From NCBI GenBank assembly GCA_036010905.1, contig DASCMH010000019.1:1-64000 (forward strand): a stretch of DNA of 64,000 nt, read 5' to 3'. The position numbers were made by a program, and so were the translations under genes. The stretch comes from SMWD01 sp002729875 (lineage in GTDB: Bacteria > Pseudomonadota > Gammaproteobacteria > Steroidobacterales > GCA-2729495). Of this stretch, positions 54,134-62,874 are shown piece by piece; positions within the stretch are counted from its first letter, which is position 1, and every line of letters begins with the position of its first letter. A model generated the notes under the pieces. The model searched no databases. It was given only the letters and a program-made list of their open reading frames with translations, and was not told the DNA's origin.

Positions 54134-55471
54134 ATGCACATATTTCCGCCACGCAAAGTCGGCACGTCGATGTCGGCTTTACTGATTCTATCGACTCTCA
54201 CTTTGTTGCCGACGACACATGCTGATGAAAAAAGTCCGATCTCAATTCTCTACTATGAGCCAATCCAGCTCATTGACACAGAAATACCGGGCAATAACAC
54301 AACTACTCTTGCTACTGTCGATGATTACGAGCAAATAATTTTTGATGCCTTTGGACGGCGCTTTGCACTACAGCCTGTTGCTTTGCGCTCTACGCATAAT
54401 CCTGACTTAATACAATTGAGTGGCCACCTGGTCGGCCTGCCGGACTCATGGTTCAACCTGCTGCAAGACGGTGAAGAAATGAGCGGCATCATTGCCGATG
54501 GCATCGATACATATCTCATCGAGCCACATCGCCGCATGAGCGAACTGCTGGTTGAGAGCCCAGCCGCACAAACGCCCCCCAACCTGATCTTTCGCCTGGC
54601 CGACATACTGGTACCGGACGGGCTTCTGGCCTGCCCGACTCAGGGCGATATGTCGCAAAACGGGGGATCTATCGACGCTCAAAGCGCACTGATCAAGCTC
54701 AATGCTGAACTGCAATCCGTAACGAAAAATGCAACTTACCCGAACAGGCCTCGCCTGCAAGTTGGGGTCATTGCCGACACCTACTTCGTAGAAAAATACG
54801 CCAGCGAAACGGAAAGTAAAATTACAGCCTTATTCAATATTGTTCAGGGCATTTACGCAAACCAGGTTGGCATTGATCTCGAAGTAGCCAGCATATTCTC
54901 CATAACACCTGACATCAGCAACCCGTTCTCGGCAACCTCCATTGCTTCAAATCTGCTTGATGAACTCAGCGACTGGCGCATCGCCAATCAGGCAGATCTC
55001 GGTCAAACACACCTGATGACCACAAGAATCCTTACCAGCGACACTGACAGCTCGCTTGCCGGCATCAGTTACCTTGGCCAACCGGGCGGCTCGGGTATCT
55101 GCAACCCTTTGACCGGCGCATCGCTTAGTCGTGATACTGCCAGCCTGTCGGCAATAATTATTACCCATGAAATTGGCCACAGTCTGGGCGCTCCACACGA
55201 TGGCGACCCCGACGGAGCCTGTGCCTCGACTCCGGAGATGGAATTCATTATGAGCCCGAGCGTGTCTCACCAAATAGCAAATGAATTCTCCCGCTGCAGC
55301 ATCACCCAGATGGACAAGGTCATCGCGGCAGCTTCATGCCTGGGTGCAACTGAACTGCCAGCCCCGGAAAATACTGCGACCGGCGGCGGCGGAATAGTTG
55401 GCTGGTTTTCAATTGTGGGCCTGCTGCTCAGCATGTCCCACAGGAAAAGACGGCTGCGCCTAAGGCGTTGA
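54134..55471 (+). CDS. Secreted reprolysin-like zinc metalloprotease with GlyGly-CTERM-like tail
   Basis: The ATG at 54134 gives 445 residues (an in-frame TTG precedes it; MSALLIL further on is an alternative). A signal peptide ends near TTHA. The zinc motif is HEIGHSLGAPHD (H345, E346, H349, H355) with Met-turn FIMSPS about 40 residues on, as in adamalysin/reprolysin proteases. The C-terminus has TGGGGIVGW, a hydrophobic stretch and RKRRLRLRR. This is the plan of a GlyGly-CTERM sorting signal cut by rhombosortase in bacteria with type II secretion. Its 3' end overlaps the convergent transporter gene by 12 bases. Confidence 0.85.
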   Translation: MHIFPPRKVGTSMSALLILSTLTLLPTTHADEKSPISILYYEPIQLIDTEIPGNNTTTLATVDDYEQIIFDAFGRRFALQPVALRSTHNPDLIQLSGHLVGLPDSWFNLLQDGEEMSGIIADGIDTYLIEPHRRMSELLVESPAAQTPPNLIFRLADILVPDGLLACPTQGDMSQNGGSIDAQSALIKLNAELQSVTKNATYPNRPRLQVGVIADTYFVEKYASETESKITALFNIVQGIYANQVGIDLEVASIFSITPDISNPFSATSIASNLLDELSDWRIANQADLGQTHLMTTRILTSDTDSSLAGISYLGQPGGSGICNPLTGASLSRDTASLSAIIITHEIGHSLGAPHDGDPDGACASTPEMEFIMSPSVSHQIANEFSRCSITQMDKVIAAASCLGATELPAPENTATGGGGIVGWFSIVGLLLSMSHRKRRLRLRR

Positions 55472-56878
55472 GGACTGTGGCCAGGTCACGTGATGATCAT
55501 CGATCACAAACGGATGCTCGTGTTCGAGCTGCGCATGGCGATGGGGATGCCGGTGCGGTTCCTCACCTTCATCGCCGCTGTGATCGTGCTCATGATGCTC
55601 ACCGTGCGAATGCTCATGCAGGTGTTCAACTTCTCCATGCGCGTGTCGTAACAGTTCACTGTCGGTCGCAGGCCACAGCATCGCCGCCAGCACGGTAAAG
55701 ACGACGATGCCGCCGGCCAGGATCAGCGCCGTAGTCTCTACGCCCAGACGCGTACCCAGCTGGCCTGCAACCAGGTAAAAGATCAGCCAACAGGCATGCG
55801 ACAGCGCGAATTGCGCGGAGAAATATGCCGAGCGGTCGCCTGAGGCCGCGGAACGATTGACAACTCGACCGGCAGGCGTCTGCACCAGTGACCAGCCGAA
55901 TCCAATGACGAACCAGATCGGTAAAACGGCCTCAAACGCGGGACCGGTCGACATCAGGCCCAGACCGACCGCCATGACCAAACCTCCAAGCAATATCACC
56001 GGGCGGTCAGGCACACGATCAAGTATCTTCGGCAGGCTTAGCGCGGCGATCATCGAACCACCACCGGACGCCGCAAGCGCCCAGCCAAGGTCGGACTCGC
56101 TGCCGCCGAGGTATTCACGCACGTAGATCACCGTGTTGACAATAACCATCGCGCTGGCGCTGGCCACGCCGAGATACATCGCCAGCAGGCCGCGCAGTCG
56201 CGGCGTCTTGAAATACGAACGGATGCCGAAGCTGACCTCCTCCCAGATACCACCGAGCCTTTCGACCTTGCCGCTGCCGGGCAGAATGGTGAACAGGATC
56301 AACACCGCTGATACAACGAAGGCAACAGAGTTGGTCACAAACAATTCGGAATAACTGACGAACAGCAGCGCCAGACCCGCAAACGTCGGACTCAGTACGT
56401 TTTCGAGGTCGTAGGCCAGCCGCGACATCGACAGCGCCCGTGTGTACTGGCGCTCATCGGGCAGGATATCCGGAATCGTCGCCGAGAACACCGGTTTGAA
56501 GCCGGCCGAAAACAGGTTGAGCAGGAAGATCAGCAGATAGATCTGCCAGACCTCGGTTACGAACGGCATCACCAGTACGATACCGGCCCGGATAATGTCC
56601 ATGATGATCAGGAAAGGCTTGCGCGGAAACCGGTGCGCCAGCCCGCCGACAATCGGTGCGAAGACCATGTAGGCAACCATCTTGAAGGCCAGCGCAAAAC
56701 CGAGCACCGCAGCCGCATTGCCGCCGACCAGCTCATAGGCCAGGAGCGACAGCGCAACCGTGCTCAGGCCCGTGCCGACCAGCGCAATGACCTGGGCCGC
56801 AAACAGGCGGCGAAAACTCGGGTTAGCGAGTGGGTTGACCGGCATGACCGCACTCAGGTCATTCCGATCGGTACTCAT
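55460..56878 (-). CDS. Major-facilitator transporter with histidine-rich C-terminal tail
   Basis: This 472-residue protein has about twelve membrane segments of the MFS fold, with the loop motif GGLAHRFPRKPFLIIMD after helix 2. The C-terminal about 60 residues are cytosolic and unusual: HAHGEVEHLHEHSHGEHHEH, then HRHPHRHAQLEHEHP, with more than fifteen His. Such tails bind metals and occur in nickel and cobalt exporters (NreB-like). Metal efflux is plausible but could equally be regulatory sensing. The ATG overlaps the upstream dehydratase-family gene stop as ATGA, so they are cotranscribed. Confidence 0.8.
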   Translation of the reverse strand: MSTDRNDLSAVMPVNPLANPSFRRLFAAQVIALVGTGLSTVALSLLAYELVGGNAAAVLGFALAFKMVAYMVFAPIVGGLAHRFPRKPFLIIMDIIRAGIVLVMPFVTEVWQIYLLIFLLNLFSAGFKPVFSATIPDILPDERQYTRALSMSRLAYDLENVLSPTFAGLALLFVSYSELFVTNSVAFVVSAVLILFTILPGSGKVERLGGIWEEVSFGIRSYFKTPRLRGLLAMYLGVASASAMVIVNTVIYVREYLGGSESDLGWALAASGGGSMIAALSLPKILDRVPDRPVILLGGLVMAVGLGLMSTGPAFEAVLPIWFVIGFGWSLVQTPAGRVVNRSAASGDRSAYFSAQFALSHACWLIFYLVAGQLGTRLGVETTALILAGGIVVFTVLAAMLWPATDSELLRHAHGEVEHLHEHSHGEHHEHDHSGDEGEEPHRHPHRHAQLEHEHPFVIDDHHVTWPQSSTP

Positions 56879-58452
56879 TCAGCAGCATCCTGGTCGTCCG
56901 TAATAAAAACGCGGGCCATATAGTCGGAAAATTCTGCCGACAATTCTTCTGCCGAATCCGGCGCGATACCAGCAAGCACCTGGGCAAGATTTTTCTTGAA
57001 CTCAGTCTGCATCTGGCGGGCGATCTGAACGCGTTGCGCCTGCGGCGAGCCGGCACCGTGCATTGATTCGGTCAGGTAGCCTACTGCATTACGGCCCAGG
57101 GTCATATTTTCAATCAGGCGCAGGATACGAATCCGGTCTTCGGTCGCGATCTCCTTACGTCCTTTCAAATACTTGCGAACAATCTTGCCAATTTGCGGAT
57201 GTTCAAGTTCCTTTTGTGACGGCAGGGTAACCATCAGACCACCGGCCAGGTCTTGTGCAATCCGGCCGATTTCGTACGGTATTTTTGTTACATGATACTT
57301 GCATACATTTGCCAGCATATCGTCATTAAGATAAACCCCCGACTTCATCTTCTGCGCCTGATAGCTTGAGGCAATACCGGTGCTGTAAATTGTCTCATTC
57401 AGGTGCGTCATCTCGACCAATTTGTCGCGTATATGCGATGCTTTCTCTACCCCGTTATAATCTACGATGGTTGCGGCGGCACCGATCAGGACATCACCAA
57501 CACCAGATTTGCAGACATAACTACGCCGGTGATAAGAAGTAAATCGTTCCACCAGCATTGCAGCGAATTCATATTCGCCATCCATGAATAATAATTCATT
57601 CGGGATAAAAACATCCTCGAAGACAATCATTGCCTCCTGCCCCGAAAATTTTGCATTCCCGGCATCGATATCGCCGGCTTCCATGCTGCGCATATCACAT
57701 GATTGACGGCCGTAGATATAAGTGATGCCTTCAGCATCAGCCGGAACGGCGCCGACAACGGCGTAATCACTATCGTCCGGACCGAGACGCATCGTCGGCA
57801 TAATCAGTAACCAGTGCGCATTAACGCACCCGGTCTGGTGGGCCTTCGCCCCGCTGATATAGACACCGTCGGCAGTGCGCCTGACGATATGCACAAACAT
57901 ATCGGCATCATCCTGCTCATGTGGTGCCTTGCTACGGTCACCCTTGACGTCGGTCATGGCGCCGCCAATCACATATCCATGACGCTGCATCAGGATGGCA
58001 AAGGCCTTGAAGCGATCATGATAATCACCACCGTGCACGGCATCGATTTCAAAGGTCACGGAATGCAGAGCATTGGTGGCATCCATCCCCACACAGCGCT
58101 GAAAACAGGTCCCGGTAAGCTGGCCGAGACGCCGTTGCAGCTTGTTCTGAGCAACGAGGTCTGCTGCACTGCCGGCAACGTGCAGGAACCGATTGATGCG
58201 TTCGTCAGTCAGTGGCGACATAACGGTAGCGAGTTCCGGGTTGCGCGTCGCAAGATCATAAGTCTCGGCAACCGCATTAATTGATGGCCGGATGATCGGA
58301 TGATCGACCGGTTCATCCACCCGCTCACCGAACAGGTATACATTCAGATTGCGGCCTCGCAGGCTCTCGATGTACTCGGCACCGGTCCGTATGGGCTCGA
58401 TTTTGCCATCGACTGTGCGGGCCGCTACACCTTCCTGCTTATCTGCTGTCAT
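56875..58452 (-). CDS. 4-hydroxybutyryl-CoA dehydratase/4-hydroxyphenylacetate hydroxylase family protein (AbfD-like)
   Basis: This 525-residue protein closely follows AbfD in order: TGAEYIESLRGRNLNVYLFG, VDHPIIRPSINAVAETYDLA, TGTCFQRCVGMDA, ISGAKAHQTGCVNAH, YIYGRQSCDMRSMEAGDIDA and MTLGRNAVGYLTESMHGAGS. Cluster ligands C116 and C120 match C99/C103 of the clostridial enzyme. H308 and C314 correspond to H292/C299, but are six rather than seven residues apart. AbfD dehydrates 4-hydroxybutyryl-CoA with FAD and an oxygen-sensitive [4Fe-4S]. The plain FAD hydroxylases of this family (HpaB) lack the Cys set. The start at 58452 (MTADKQEGVA) is chosen by homology; longer readings exist. The transporter gene overlaps its end. 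Confidence 0.85.
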   Translation of the reverse strand: MTADKQEGVAARTVDGKIEPIRTGAEYIESLRGRNLNVYLFGERVDEPVDHPIIRPSINAVAETYDLATRNPELATVMSPLTDERINRFLHVAGSAADLVAQNKLQRRLGQLTGTCFQRCVGMDATNALHSVTFEIDAVHGGDYHDRFKAFAILMQRHGYVIGGAMTDVKGDRSKAPHEQDDADMFVHIVRRTADGVYISGAKAHQTGCVNAHWLLIMPTMRLGPDDSDYAVVGAVPADAEGITYIYGRQSCDMRSMEAGDIDAGNAKFSGQEAMIVFEDVFIPNELLFMDGEYEFAAMLVERFTSYHRRSYVCKSGVGDVLIGAAATIVDYNGVEKASHIRDKLVEMTHLNETIYSTGIASSYQAQKMKSGVYLNDDMLANVCKYHVTKIPYEIGRIAQDLAGGLMVTLPSQKELEHPQIGKIVRKYLKGRKEIATEDRIRILRLIENMTLGRNAVGYLTESMHGAGSPQAQRVQIARQMQTEFKKNLAQVLAGIAPDSAEELSAEFSDYMARVFITDDQDAAE

Positions 58453-58598
58453 TGTTATCTCGTTCCGATAGTGCAACACATCCATACGTTCACCGCATGG
58501 TTCCGGGGCAGAGGCTAAATGACAGCTCTCTGCCAATTCCGGCTATGATAGCCCTAATCTGACCAGCGTAAAGACTATAAGCAAGGAGCAAGCGCCCA

Positions 58599-59660
58599 AT
58601 GGCCGAAGTAACCGAACCCATGGTCCGTGAAGACGGCACCTACCCCACTGTAGAACTTCGCCGCCCCATGATTGTGGCGAGTGTCGTTCAGACCCGTGTC
58701 AGCGGTGTTGACGGAACCAATCCCGGTCCGGACATCCGCAAAAACCTGGACTACTTCCTGGAGTGCATCGACATCGCTCAGGGCCAGGGTATGCCGAGCG
58801 ACTTGCTGTTATTCCATGAATTTCCAATCACTGGCTTCAGCGAGTGGACCCGTGATCAACTCTACGATTTCGCGCTGGAAGTTCCGGGCCCGGAGATCGA
58901 AGAAGTCGGCAAAAAGGCCAAACAATATAACTGCTACATTGTTTTCGGCACTTACGCCAAAGACCCGGAGAACTGGCCCGGCCATATCCTGCACCTGATG
59001 GTCATGATGGGACCCGACGGTAACGTAGTGGCAAAACACTGGAAGCAACGCAACGTGCGCGGCATGTTTCCCGGCTCCGAGCAATACACATCGGTCATTT
59101 ACGATGTCTACGATCGTTTTGTCGAGATGTATGGTATCGACGAGGTTGTCCCGGTAGTCCGGACGGACATTGGCAACATCGCGATGTCGGCTGTGCAGTT
59201 TGAACCGGAATTGTTCCGGTGCATGGCATTCAAGGGCGCGGAGATCATGTGCCGGGTCGCTACCGGCGGCTTTGAATTTGATGATATGCGCCTGACCTCT
59301 TACCACAACAGCGTTTACACCATGATCGCGAACAATTCCGTCAGCACGCAAGGCCGGCATCCGGGGTTTTTCGAAGATGAGTCTTACGGTGGCTCTGGCC
59401 GCTCATCAATTTTCGGCCCACGCGGCGTCGAGCTGGCCAAAGCTGATGTATTCGAGACCAAGAAATTTGCCATGCTGCCAATGGCCGAGTTTCGCAAAAA
59501 ACATCGGATCCCGGATGTACATATGGATTTATATAAACCGGTATTTGATCAGTACCGAACCCGATATGATCACAGCGCCTACCTGGAATACCTGCCCGAA
59601 GGCAAGCGTGAAGCCTATGCACACTTTGTCAAGAATTCACGGTGGACACATTACTGGTAA
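58599..59660 (+). CDS. Nitrilase-superfamily protein apparently lacking the catalytic cysteine
   Basis: This 353-residue carbon-nitrogen hydrolase-fold protein has the Glu of the triad in FHEFPITGFSEW (E74) and the Lys in AKHWKQRN (K146). The third motif, normally a Cys just before a PE, reads NIAMSAVQFEPELFRC: the nucleophile position holds V199/Q200/F201, and the segment is about two residues shorter than usual. The nearest Cys (C208) is too far on. Later blocks (KGAEIMCRVATGG, IANNSVSTQGRHPGFFEDES) are as in the family. It may have lost amidase activity or use another residue. AAGGAG lies before the ATG. It is divergent from the AbfD-like gene. Confidence 0.8.
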   Translation: MAEVTEPMVREDGTYPTVELRRPMIVASVVQTRVSGVDGTNPGPDIRKNLDYFLECIDIAQGQGMPSDLLLFHEFPITGFSEWTRDQLYDFALEVPGPEIEEVGKKAKQYNCYIVFGTYAKDPENWPGHILHLMVMMGPDGNVVAKHWKQRNVRGMFPGSEQYTSVIYDVYDRFVEMYGIDEVVPVVRTDIGNIAMSAVQFEPELFRCMAFKGAEIMCRVATGGFEFDDMRLTSYHNSVYTMIANNSVSTQGRHPGFFEDESYGGSGRSSIFGPRGVELAKADVFETKKFAMLPMAEFRKKHRIPDVHMDLYKPVFDQYRTRYDHSAYLEYLPEGKREAYAHFVKNSRWTHYW

Positions 59661-59670
59661 TTAACTCCGG

Positions 59671-60351
59671 ATGACCAAAAGTAAACAAACACCGAGTAGC
59701 TCAGGTACCCGCGAAGCGCTGCTACTGGCTGGCGAACGACTGATAGCCGAGAACGGTATTGATGCGGTATCGCTGCGCCAGATCAACACAGCAGCCGGGC
59801 AACGCAACTCTTCTGCGGCCCACTATCACTTCGGCTCTAAAGAAGCACTTGTACGTGCGATCTTCGATTACCGGATGGAGCGCGTTAACCGTAACCGGCA
59901 ATCCAGGCTGGAGACAATTTGCCAACAAAGTGACAAACAACCACAACCGAGGCAACTTGTTGAAACGCTGGTGTGCCCGATTACCGAGGAAATCGTTAAT
60001 AGTGAAGGCGGCAGTTTCTATATTCGCTTTCTGGCACAGGCCATCGGTCACCCGCAAACAAACGCCAACAAGTTCTCGGAGAATCTGCTGGCAGATGCTG
60101 CCAACATTGCATTTAAACTGTTGCAAGAGGCAGTCCCCAAAATCCCCAGGTTAATTCTTGGTCAGCGATTTGGCCTGATGTGGGAGATGATTATTCACGC
60201 CCTGGCCGACCGGGAACGCGGCAGCGAACTACAGGCACGTTCGCAACATATTGATCAGGATCTGTTTGTCAGCAACCTGATCGACACGGCAACCGGCTGC
60301 CTGGTTGCACCGGTTACCGCCAGCACACTGACCAGGTTAGGAAAAGAATAG
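59671..60351 (+). CDS. TetR/AcrR-family transcriptional regulator
   Basis: This 226-residue protein has a TetR N-terminal domain: REALLLAGERLIAENGIDAV, the recognition helix region LRQINTAAGQRNSSAAHYHF and GSKEALVRAIFDYRMERV. The C-terminal ligand domain is all helical and not assignable. It lies 10 bases behind the nitrilase-like gene and 96 bases before the MFS gene, and probably regulates one or both. Confidence 0.88.
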   Translation: MTKSKQTPSSSGTREALLLAGERLIAENGIDAVSLRQINTAAGQRNSSAAHYHFGSKEALVRAIFDYRMERVNRNRQSRLETICQQSDKQPQPRQLVETLVCPITEEIVNSEGGSFYIRFLAQAIGHPQTNANKFSENLLADAANIAFKLLQEAVPKIPRLILGQRFGLMWEMIIHALADRERGSELQARSQHIDQDLFVSNLIDTATGCLVAPVTASTLTRLGKE

Positions 60352-60447
60352 TAACCAGACCGACGGACAAACCTTCGAGTCTATTGCAAGAACTTAAGTC
60401 AGATGATTTAATCTGGGGGCCACCCCATACCAGGAGTATGCGTCTTC

Positions 60448-61767
60448 ATGTTCGAAGCTGACCGATCCGGAATAAAATTCGGGCCGTTCTGGATCAAACC
60501 AGGACTCTCTCGCATGAATGTGGCCGCAGTCATGTACGCTTCATTCAGCACAGTCTCCATGATCGTGGTCATGAGCCTGATGCAACCTTATATCCTGACA
60601 GAAATTGTCAACATCCCGTTCTCTGAGCAGGGTACGGTTACCGGTCGTCTGCACTTGCTGCAGGAAGTGGTCACGATCTTCCTTGTCGGCCTCATGGGGG
60701 CCTGGTCGGACCGGGTCGGTCGCCGCTTTGTCTATGTTCTGGGCTTCCTGATAGTCGCTTGCGGATATTTTGTTTACCCGTTAGCTACTTCTGAGAATGA
60801 ACTGATTCTCTACCGACTGATATTTGCCGTTGGTGTAGCGATGATACCGGTCATGCTCAGCACTACGATCCAGGACGTCCCGCAGGAAATATCGCGTGGC
60901 AAATGGCTGGGCATCAGCAATGTCCTGCAAGGTCTGGGTGTCGTGCTAATCTCAACAGGCATCCTGACCCAGGCACCGGACTGGTTTACGTCCTACGGAT
61001 TCGACCCAATTATGGCCGGTCGATTAACATTCTGGTCTGCGGCAGGCTTTTGCGTCTTCTCAGCACTGGTCCTGCGTGTCGGTCTCTCCGGCGGCATACC
61101 TGGCGGAAAAAAGCGCGAATCACTGTTTTCCGGCTTACGACATGGCATCAATCAAGGCCTGCAAAACCCGCGCCTCGCTCTGGCCTACTGTGCAGCCTTT
61201 ATCGGCCGCGGTGATCTCGTTATTGTCGGCAGCTTCCTGACTCTGTGGGTCACCCAGGCAGGGGTTGACCACGGCATGACAACTGCAGCAGCCGTTGGCC
61301 GTGCCGGCATGATGTTCGGTATCGTGCAAATATCCGCACTGTCATGGGCTTATTGCATGGGCATGCTCACCGACCGGATGAACCGGGTTACAGGGCTATG
61401 CATTGCATCGGGAATGGCCGCCATTGGTTACGCCGCAATGGGCCTGTTCGCTGACCCGTTCGATGGCTCCATGTTCATACTGGCCATCTTGCTCGGAGCA
61501 GGTGAAGTCAGCGTTATCGTTACTGCCGGTTCATTACTCGGCCAGGAAGCCGGTTGGAAGAAACGCGGTGCAGTGGTCGGCGTCTTCAGCCTGATGGGTG
61601 GCATCGGCATCATGACGGTCGGCTATTATGGCGGCGTTATTTTTGACAACATTGGCCGTTCGGCACCCTTCACGGCTATGGGCATCCTGAACGGATTACT
61701 GCTTATTGCCGGTTTAATCGTCAGATCCCAGTCTGGCGAACCCATTGCAGAACCAGAAGAAAGTTAA
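60448..61767 (+). CDS. Major-facilitator transporter
   Basis: This 439-residue protein has twelve membrane segments. The first cytosolic loop motif after helix 2 reads GAWSDRVGRRFVYVLGF, the classical MFS signature. Substrate not readable. AGGAG sits 14-18 bases before the ATG. The aldo/keto reductase start lies 37 bases on. Confidence 0.88.
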   Translation: MFEADRSGIKFGPFWIKPGLSRMNVAAVMYASFSTVSMIVVMSLMQPYILTEIVNIPFSEQGTVTGRLHLLQEVVTIFLVGLMGAWSDRVGRRFVYVLGFLIVACGYFVYPLATSENELILYRLIFAVGVAMIPVMLSTTIQDVPQEISRGKWLGISNVLQGLGVVLISTGILTQAPDWFTSYGFDPIMAGRLTFWSAAGFCVFSALVLRVGLSGGIPGGKKRESLFSGLRHGINQGLQNPRLALAYCAAFIGRGDLVIVGSFLTLWVTQAGVDHGMTTAAAVGRAGMMFGIVQISALSWAYCMGMLTDRMNRVTGLCIASGMAAIGYAAMGLFADPFDGSMFILAILLGAGEVSVIVTAGSLLGQEAGWKKRGAVVGVFSLMGGIGIMTVGYYGGVIFDNIGRSAPFTAMGILNGLLLIAGLIVRSQSGEPIAEPEES

Positions 61768-61804
61768 TCCAAATCAGAAAAACCTCCCAAAAAGGAACCT
61801 AGAA

Positions 61805-62746
61805 ATGAAAACATTGGGCAACTCAGGTATTGAAATTTCGGCTGTTGGACTCGGCTGTATGAACTTCGGCATGATGTGTAATCAGGCCACGACAGACAGT
61901 ATCGTATCCGCGGCTCTCGATGCGGGGGTGAATTTTTTTGATGTTGCCAACACCTATGGCGGCCCGGAAGGCAAAGCCGAAGCCATGCTCAGCAAGGCCC
62001 TTGGCAATCAGCGTCAGAACATCATCCTGGCCACAAAATTCGGCGCAACAAGAGCCGGCGCTGGCGGCGCAGCAGACGGCGGTGGCTCGGCCGAATTCAT
62101 CACGCAAGCGGTTGAATCAAGCCTGAAGTTGCTGAACACGGATTACATCGACCTGTACCAGCACCATTTTCCCGACACTGGCACACCCATTGATGAAACC
62201 CTGCGGGCACTCGAAGAGCTCGTACAGCAGGGCAAGGTTCGCTCAATCGGCTGTTCGAATTACAGTGGCGCACAACTTGCGGATGCTGCAGGTTTTTCCC
62301 TCGGCAACGGCAGCACAGCCTTTGTCACGGCGCAAAATCGCTACAGCCTGTTACACCGTGATATTGAAACGGATCTGGTACCGGTTGCACAACGTGAAGG
62401 TATCGGTGTGCTGCCCTATTTCCCACTTGAGAGCGGCTTATTAACCGGCAAGTACAAGCACGGTGAGAAAGCTTCGGCTGATACCCGCTTTGGCAAATGG
62501 GGTGGCGGCGGCATTTTTGCCACCGATGAACGCTATGCGATCGTGGCAAAGATCGCTGCCTACGGCGAAGAAATCGGCCGCAGTGTTCTTGAAATTGCGA
62601 TCGGCTGGCTCGTTGCACAACCTTATGTCTGCAGCGTTATTGCCGGGGTCACCAAACCAGAGCAAATCCAGCAAAATGTAGCGGCGGCCAGTTGGCAACC
62701 CAATCCTGAGCAACTCGAAACCATCAGTAAAATTGCTGCTGGATGA
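61805..62746 (+). CDS. Aldo/keto reductase
   Basis: Started at ATG 61805 (MKTLGNSGIEISAVGLGCMN), which has AAGGA about 10 bases upstream, it has 313 residues. A longer in-frame reading begins inside the transporter gene. Active-site parts are FFDVANTYGGPEGKAE (Asp and Tyr), FGATRAGAG with the Lys, and DLYQHHFPDTGTPIDE (His). The NADPH-binding C-terminal block is VIAGVTKPEQIQQN. Substrate unknown. Confidence 0.9.
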   Translation: MKTLGNSGIEISAVGLGCMNFGMMCNQATTDSIVSAALDAGVNFFDVANTYGGPEGKAEAMLSKALGNQRQNIILATKFGATRAGAGGAADGGGSAEFITQAVESSLKLLNTDYIDLYQHHFPDTGTPIDETLRALEELVQQGKVRSIGCSNYSGAQLADAAGFSLGNGSTAFVTAQNRYSLLHRDIETDLVPVAQREGIGVLPYFPLESGLLTGKYKHGEKASADTRFGKWGGGGIFATDERYAIVAKIAAYGEEIGRSVLEIAIGWLVAQPYVCSVIAGVTKPEQIQQNVAAASWQPNPEQLETISKIAAG

Positions 62747-62874
62747 CATTTTCCATGGATGCGGCGATGCAATAATGGGAACCAGAAGCAAAATAATCAA
62801 TTAAAGCAGTTGATTTAATTTCTCATTATGGGTAACCTATGCACTGACAAGATTTTATTAATGAGGCAATCAAC

